Shown here piece by piece: positions 30,875 through 34,753 of a DNA stretch of 34,753 nt; position 1 is the stretch's first letter, and the number at the start of each line of letters is the position of its first letter. The notes below the pieces were generated by a model. That model searched no databases and had not been told where the DNA came from. It was given only the letters and a program-made list of their open reading frames with translations. The position numbers were made by a program, and so were the translations under genes. The stretch comes from Anaerolineae bacterium (lineage in GTDB: Bacteria; Chloroflexota; Anaerolineae; Aggregatilineales; Aggregatilineaceae), in contig JAFGNU010000052.1 of assembly GCA_016926875.1 (NCBI GenBank), positions 1 through 34,753 on the forward strand, written 5' to 3'.

Positions 30875-32224
30875 ATGATTATGAAAAACCGATCATGTAT
30901 CCTGCTGTTCGTGCTTTTTGTTGTGCTGGTCCTGCTGATTGCAGCCTGCGGCGGCGATTCTGGTGTGCCGGAGCGGCCTGTTGTACGCTTGCAAGTTGGC
31001 GATCAGGTGTATAAAGAAAATGTGTACAGTTACTGCTGGCCGGAGAAGGCGGATAACGTGGTCTGCGATCTGGATGCCGGGGCGCTGGCCCAACCGGCGG
31101 CGCTTGTTCAGGTGACAGAAAACGACGAGGTGCGCTTTCGTGTCGAGGGAGATGCTGGCGCGCCGGAAACGTTCACCGCGACCTTGCTGGATGGTCCGGG
31201 CGGGGTGCAAGACCTGGGAACCGAAACCGAGGCGTTGTATGATGTGACACTGGCCGACGGGCAGTACCGCGTCCGGGTGGATGTCGAATACGCCGATGTC
31301 GAGGGACAGGCGGCGTATGTATCCTACGTGTTTGGCCTGGATGTTCAGAGGGCGGTAGCTGCTGCGCCGACGCCGACCGAGACGGCAGCGCCGACCGCGA
31401 CACCTACCGAGACAGAGGCGCCAACCGCGACATTCACGCCGACTCAAGTGCCAACGGCTACGCCAACTGCGACATTGACGGAACCTCCACCGACACCGGT
31501 TCCAACCGAAGAACCGACAGAAGAAGCGGCAGAGATGCCGACCGAAGCGCCCACCGAGGAACTACCGGCGGCGACCGGGACGGCAACCGAGGTGCTGGTA
31601 ACGACGCTGACGGAAGCGCCGTCGCTGACGCCGGTCGAAGAGCCAACAGAAGAGGCGGCAGAGATGCCGACCGAAGAAGTTGTCATGCCGTCGCCCGTGA
31701 CGCCCACGCCCATCACACCAGAAGGGGCGCTGGGGCTGCCGGCATCATCTACACCATCGATGACACCCTTTGCGCTGGCGTCGCCGACTGCTGCCGCACC
31801 GATATGGACACCTACGCCGGTCGCGCTGCCAACCGAAGAGGCTGAACCTGAAGAAGTGCCGCTGCTGACGCTGGTGTTTGCGGGGCAGGAGTATACGCCG
31901 GTCGGTTACCAGTACTGCCAGCGCGAACCGTCGGGTGAGCGGCTGTGCCGGGAGTTCCCGGTGACAGAGGCCGAAACCAAGCGCATCAGCCTGCTGCGAG
32001 GAACTGCCGCCCAGTTGCAGATTGCCGGGGAGCGGCCCACCGAAGTTCAAATCGAATACCTGAGCGATACCGGCGTCAAAACCGGGCAACCTGAAGTCCA
32101 GCCGGGTGATAACACTATCCTGTTCACCGTCACCCCGGAGCCGGGTACATATATCATGGCCGTTCGGGTGACATGGGACACCGAAGATGCAACGTACTTC
32201 TTCCGTGTGACTGTGGGCAAGTAG
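30875..32224 (+). CDS. Lipoprotein with an internally duplicated cysteine-paired domain
   Basis: A 449-residue secreted lipoprotein. The signal peptide ([16 protein letters not shown]) ends in a lipobox with Cys25. An N-terminal domain (about 35-158) and a C-terminal domain (about 330-449) flank a 170-residue Thr/Pro/Glu-rich linker. The two domains look like copies. Each opens with a strand and then Y-x-Y-C followed by a second Cys exactly ten residues later (Cys54/Cys64 and Cys348/Cys358), then a strand-rich stretch ending in GxYxxxVxVxxxxxxATYFF or AAYVSYVF. I do not recognise the family; both copies may be small beta-sandwiches with one disulfide. Two ATGs (30875, 30881) share the upstream GGGGG; I kept the first. 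Confidence 0.82.
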   Translation: MIMKNRSCILLFVLFVVLVLLIAACGGDSGVPERPVVRLQVGDQVYKENVYSYCWPEKADNVVCDLDAGALAQPAALVQVTENDEVRFRVEGDAGAPETFTATLLDGPGGVQDLGTETEALYDVTLADGQYRVRVDVEYADVEGQAAYVSYVFGLDVQRAVAAAPTPTETAAPTATPTETEAPTATFTPTQVPTATPTATLTEPPPTPVPTEEPTEEAAEMPTEAPTEELPAATGTATEVLVTTLTEAPSLTPVEEPTEEAAEMPTEEVVMPSPVTPTPITPEGALGLPASSTPSMTPFALASPTAAAPIWTPTPVALPTEEAEPEEVPLLTLVFAGQEYTPVGYQYCQREPSGERLCREFPVTEAETKRISLLRGTAAQLQIAGERPTEVQIEYLSDTGVKTGQPEVQPGDNTILFTVTPEPGTYIMAVRVTWDTEDATYFFRVTVGK

Positions 32225-32251
32225 GCGGCTGCTGCGCAGGTTTTCAGGCGA

Positions 32252-32280
32252 TTGGTGGATCGTCTGTTCCGTGTTAGAAT
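32252..32280 (+). promoter_or_regulatory. Promoter of the three-gene small membrane-protein operon
   Basis: TTGGTG (32252-32257), a 17-base spacer and TAGAAT (32275-32280), with TGT giving an extended -10. This places the first gene start at ATG 32297 rather than the frame opening at 32252. Confidence 0.65.
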
Positions 32281-32296
32281 GTGCCAGGGAGATGCT

Positions 32297-32764
32297 ATGA
32301 GCACAGTACCGCGCACCGCCGACCCGGTGCGGAAACATCGCCGGGAAGTCTGGCTCTGGATCATCGCGCCAGTGGCTTTGACCTTCCTGGCGCTGGTCGT
32401 CATGTGCGTGATCCTGGCGATAGGTGTGGCGACGGATGCGCTGGTTGGCAAGCAGATCAACACGGTGATGAGCCTGCTGGCCACCGTGTTTATCGTGTGC
32501 CCGATGACGCTTCTCTGCCTGATACCCTATGGGCTGTTTGCGTTGAGCGCCTATGGCACCGGCTGGCTGTATGCCAATGCCCAGACGCCGCTGCGCTATA
32601 CGCGCCGGGTGACCGAACGGATCGCGGGTGCCACCAACCAGCATGTCCCACGACTTGCCCGGCCCTTGATCGCGATGAATGTCTGGTTAACACGCTGGGA
32701 AAAAACGTTGCTGAGCGGGGATCAGCCGCCGTTGTCTTCTCAAGAGGATACAGCCGATGAGTGA
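32297..32764 (+). CDS. Small two-helix membrane protein, first of an overlapping trio
   Basis: A 155-residue protein of unknown family. It has a basic N-terminus (VRKHRREVW), a membrane helix at about 19-44 (IIAPVALTFLALVVMCVILAIG), then a second long hydrophobic region at about 54-85 (VMSLLATVFIVCPMTLLCLIPYG). The C-terminal half is basic and amphipathic (RYTRRVTERIAG) and would lie inside. It starts at ATG 32297, with AGGGAG five bases upstream and a promoter ahead. Its last eight bases overlap the next gene, so the three small genes are translated together. No function can be deduced. Confidence 0.75.
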   Translation: MSTVPRTADPVRKHRREVWLWIIAPVALTFLALVVMCVILAIGVATDALVGKQINTVMSLLATVFIVCPMTLLCLIPYGLFALSAYGTGWLYANAQTPLRYTRRVTERIAGATNQHVPRLARPLIAMNVWLTRWEKTLLSGDQPPLSSQEDTADE

Positions 32765-33005
32765 GAATGAACAGGTAAAAGCACAGCGCAAGAGTCTGCT
32801 GGAAAACGCCGAGCAGCAGGTGAGTGATGTCCTCAAAACGTTAGAGGACCAGGACGCTCGCATCTGGGCTTACCTGCTGGGCGGAGTGGTCGCGTTACTG
32901 GTGGGTTTATTGATAGCGTACTATTATTCGCAAGTTATTCGGGAAAAGCGTAAGAGTACGCTTGAACGGGTAGTAGATTCCCTGCGGGGAGGGATCGGTT
33001 TATGA
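32757..33005 (+). CDS. Small single-helix membrane protein (82 residues)
   Basis: An N-terminal charged, coiled-coil-like segment (about 3-34, ENEQVKAQRKSLLENAEQQV at its start) precedes one membrane helix (about 38-60, AYLLGGVVALLVGLLIAYYY) and a short basic tail (REKRKSTLERVVDSLRGG). Unknown family. GAGGA precedes the ATG by about nine bases, and the gene overlaps its upstream neighbour by eight bases and its downstream neighbour by four. The membrane helix and the sequence around it match those of the next gene closely, so the two are probably paralogues. Confidence 0.75.
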   Translation: MSENEQVKAQRKSLLENAEQQVSDVLKTLEDQDARIWAYLLGGVVALLVGLLIAYYYSQVIREKRKSTLERVVDSLRGGIGL

Positions 33006-33238
33006 CCAACGAGTTGCCCAACGCTGCCGAAACGGGATGGAAATCCCAGGCGTATCTGGTGGGCGGCTTGCTAGGCCTGGTGGTTGGCCTGCTGGCAGCC
33101 TATTTGTACGCGCGTGCGTCCGAAGAGAACAGCGGATCACCCACCCGTATCAAAGCTGTCGACGCCTTGAAGCTGTCCGTTGGCGTGATGGGTGTCATTC
33201 GCCAGATCACCGATCTGGGCGCGAGCGGCGGCAAATAA
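33002..33238 (+). CDS. Small single-helix membrane protein (78 residues), paralogue of the preceding gene
   Basis: A short N-terminus is followed by one membrane helix (about 17-37, AYLVGGLLGLVVGLLAAYLY) and a C-terminal segment of about 40 residues (ARASEENSGSPTRIKAVDAL and then LKLSVGVMGVIRQI). It overlaps the previous gene through ATGA (33002-33005), with GGGAGGG upstream. The helix aligns without gaps to that of the 82-residue protein (AYL-GG---LVGLL-AY-Y). Unknown function. It ends the operon; a long-stem hairpin with a T-run follows at 33251-33326. Confidence 0.75.
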   Translation: MTNELPNAAETGWKSQAYLVGGLLGLVVGLLAAYLYARASEENSGSPTRIKAVDALKLSVGVMGVIRQITDLGASGGK

Positions 33239-33250
33239 AAAATTGCTCAC

Positions 33251-33326
33251 GGGGCGTGTTGTGACCCGGCCTTACTGCCGCCGTTCCCCCTTGGTGGCCT
33301 GCCGTTGCCAATAACACGCCCCTTTT
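33251..33326 (+). terminator. Long-stem hairpin ending in TTTT, terminator or leader structure
   Basis: A perfect 10-base stem, GGGGCGTGTT (33251-33260) with AACACGCCCC (33313-33322), is followed by TTTT (33323-33326). The 52-base loop can itself fold (CGGC-CTTACT-GCCG; CCGCC with GGTGG). It ends five bases before the ATG of the glycoside hydrolase. It could terminate the small-protein operon or act as an attenuator for the next gene. Confidence 0.6.
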
Positions 33327-33330
33327 AGCG

Positions 33331-34491
33331 ATGTTACCGTTTCCCCGGTTGGTTTCTATTCTGCTTTCCCCTGTATTCCTGCGCGGCGCCGGGCTGGTTC
33401 TGCGCGTGCTGCTGGTGGTGTGGATGCTGCACAGTTTGGCCCCCGCCTCACCCTATGTCGTGTTGGGACCACGCCACACGGTAGACACCGGACACCCGGT
33501 TGTGTGCGTCCATACGCGGCTCACCGACGAGGTGGAGGCATGGAAAATCCAGCGCACGCTGAGCCTGGTGCGCGAGATGGGCGCCGGGACCATTGTCGAG
33601 TATTTCCCCTGGCCGTATGTTGAGCAGCAGCAAGGCGAATACGACTGGGCGCACGCCGACCGCATTATCCACCAGGCGGAAAACCAGGGCCTGACCGTAG
33701 TCGCCCGGCTGGGGCTGGTCCCGGAATGGGCGCGTCCCCCGGTTGAAGAGAAGGTCACAACGCTGACGTATTTGACCGACGATTATTACGACGAGTTCGC
33801 CGACTTTGTCGGGGCGTTTGTGGCGCGCTATGCGGGGGTGGGCGCGGTGATCATCTGGAACGAGCCGAATCTTAGCCTGGAATGGGGCAGCCGCCCGGTT
33901 GATCCGGAAGCCTACACCGACCTGCTGCGTGTCTCCTACACGGCGGCTCACGCGGCGAACCCGGCTGTGCTCGTGTTGGGCGGCGCGCTGGCCCCGACGC
34001 TCGAAGATGAAACCAGCGGCGGCGGCCTGAACGACGTTCGCTATTTGGAGCGCATGTATCAGGCAGACGCAGCCGATTATTTTGACGCGCTGGCAGTGCA
34101 TACCTACGGTTTCACACACCCGCCGGGGGATGAACCCGATCCGGCGGTGATCAATTTTCGCCGGGTGGAACTGCTGCGCGATGTAATGCTGCGTTACGGC
34201 GACGGCGATACCCCCGTGTATATCACCGAAAGCGGCTGGAGCGACGATCCGCGCTGGGTGAACGCTGTGCGGCCCGGCCAGCGCATTCTCTATACGCTGG
34301 ACGCATTCGAGATGGTCGAAGACTGGCCCTGGGCCGAACGGTTGTGTATCTGGAATTTTCGCCAGCCGTTTGACTTTCGCAACCGGCGCGATGCATATTA
34401 CGCGCTCGTCTCGTCCGAGTTTTATCTCAAGCCGGTCTATGAAGCGATCCAGGCATACGCGCGCGGCTGGGAAAGCCCGTACCTGCCATGA
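33331..34491 (+). CDS. Membrane-anchored clan GH-A glycoside hydrolase
   Basis: A 386-residue protein with an N-terminal hydrophobic anchor (about 18-40, FLRGAGLVLRVLLVVWMLHSL) and then a TIM-barrel hydrolase. Clan GH-A hallmarks are IIWNEPN with probable acid/base Glu178 and YITESGW with probable nucleophile Glu300. Others are an early barrel block (GAGTIVEYFPWPYVEQQQGEYDW-like, about 86-108), FDALAVHTYGF (about 251-261) and a late RLCIWNFRQPFD. It resembles GH39/GH5-type enzymes; the exact family and substrate cannot be set by eye. It would act outside, on glycans. There is no Shine-Dalgarno before the ATG, which follows a hairpin directly. Its stop overlaps the next start (ATGA). Confidence 0.85.
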   Translation: MLPFPRLVSILLSPVFLRGAGLVLRVLLVVWMLHSLAPASPYVVLGPRHTVDTGHPVVCVHTRLTDEVEAWKIQRTLSLVREMGAGTIVEYFPWPYVEQQQGEYDWAHADRIIHQAENQGLTVVARLGLVPEWARPPVEEKVTTLTYLTDDYYDEFADFVGAFVARYAGVGAVIIWNEPNLSLEWGSRPVDPEAYTDLLRVSYTAAHAANPAVLVLGGALAPTLEDETSGGGLNDVRYLERMYQADAADYFDALAVHTYGFTHPPGDEPDPAVINFRRVELLRDVMLRYGDGDTPVYITESGWSDDPRWVNAVRPGQRILYTLDAFEMVEDWPWAERLCIWNFRQPFDFRNRRDAYYALVSSEFYLKPVYEAIQAYARGWESPYLP

Positions 34492-34753
34492 TCAGGCTGG
34501 CTGTGTGGCGGGACGCGCTGGTGCGTTGGCGTGGTTGGGTAGTCTGCCACCTGGGCGCCGCGCTGGTGGGACTGAATGTTATTGCATTGATGGCGGCGGC
34601 CTGGGTGTTAACCCGTCCGGGTGCGCTGTTTGGCCCGCTTGATGGCACGTGGCACCGCATCCAGGTGAACGGCGTGACGTACGTGGGCGTGGATCCAAAC
34701 TATCCCCCGTTTGCCGAATGGACGCCGGAGCAGATCGCCGGGTTGGAACCGGA
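34488..34753 (+). CDS. Membrane-anchored family-3 solute-binding protein, 3'-truncated by window edge
   Basis: The frame is open from ATG 34488 to the window end (88 codons). It starts in an ATGA overlap with the hydrolase stop, so the two are co-translated. Residues about 19-42 form a membrane helix (VVCHLGAALVGLNVIALMAAAW). Then comes WHRIQVNGVTYVGVDPNYPPFAEW, followed by TPEQIAGLEPD-like sequence. The VGVDPNYPPF block is the usual opening of periplasmic amino-acid-binding proteins (SBP family 3) of ABC transporters. It carries an uncleaved-looking anchor rather than a lipobox. The rest lies outside the window; a receptor role is also possible. Confidence 0.75.
   Translation, partial: MIRLAVWRDALVRWRGWVVCHLGAALVGLNVIALMAAAWVLTRPGALFGPLDGTWHRIQVNGVTYVGVDPNYPPFAEWTPEQIAGLEP

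Noticed and set aside
31745..32644. 299-residue minus-strand open frame
   Set aside because: It spans the end of the duplicated-domain lipoprotein and the start of the small membrane gene, both better supported.
33448..34119. 223-residue minus-strand open frame
   Set aside because: It is opposite the hydrolase, whose catalytic motifs are clear.

Overview
The window is GC-rich and has the look of a Chloroflexota chromosome, probably Anaerolineae-like. The signs are surface proteins with long Thr/Pro-rich linkers, bacterial SH3 domains, kinase-like proteins fused to long helical repeats, a BTAD-type giant regulator and scattered housekeeping genes. This placement is inference from gene style, not from a marker phylogeny. 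I see no CRISPR array, insertion sequence, phage module or replication origin.

Layout. Bases 1-8.1 kb: the 3' part of hutU, a Roadblock/LC7 protein, a convergent zinc-ribbon/FHA protein, an ECF sigma gene overlapped by a small soluble partner, deoC, a membrane-anchored double-SLBB/ComEA-like protein, and a minus-strand ECF sigma gene overlapped by an anti-sigma protein with a beta-propeller-like outer part. Bases 8.1-12 kb: hutI with a small membrane protein, a divergent trmD, rpsT with a good terminator, and an OmpR-type regulator with a degraded receiver. A possible small structured RNA follows in the 448-base gap. Bases 12.1-17.3 kb: a small transaldolase/F6P-aldolase family enzyme, an M20-like peptidase, and a 1127-residue BTAD/ATPase regulator on the minus strand.

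Bases 17.5-25.4 kb hold the most unusual locus. Three same-strand genes encode (i) a kinase-like domain plus about 800 residues of helical repeats, a membrane helix and an outer domain, (ii) a stand-alone kinase-like protein, and (iii) a helical-repeat protein with a membrane helix, Thr/Pro stalk and outer SH3 domain. The two kinase-like domains share a non-canonical catalytic loop in which His replaces the Mg-binding Asn. The giant regulator is divergent from this locus. A minus-strand tRNA-Val(GAC) with its own promoter and terminator closes it.

Bases 25.6-34.7 kb form an envelope-rich segment: a two-helix Thr/Pro protein, a GT-C type membrane glycosyltransferase, a convergent SH3 lipoprotein, a DUF2804 protein, a YjjX-like NTPase, a lipoprotein with an internally duplicated cysteine-paired domain, three overlapping small membrane proteins, a membrane-anchored clan GH-A hydrolase, and the start of a membrane-anchored family-3 solute-binding protein.

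Functionally the window mixes nucleoside and histidine catabolism (deoC, hutU, hutI), translation (trmD, rpsT, tRNA-Val) and several layers of signalling (two ECF sigma systems, FHA, Roadblock, kinase-like proteins, two DNA-binding regulators). Six proteins carry extracytoplasmic Thr/Pro-rich stalks, which suggests a cell-surface theme.
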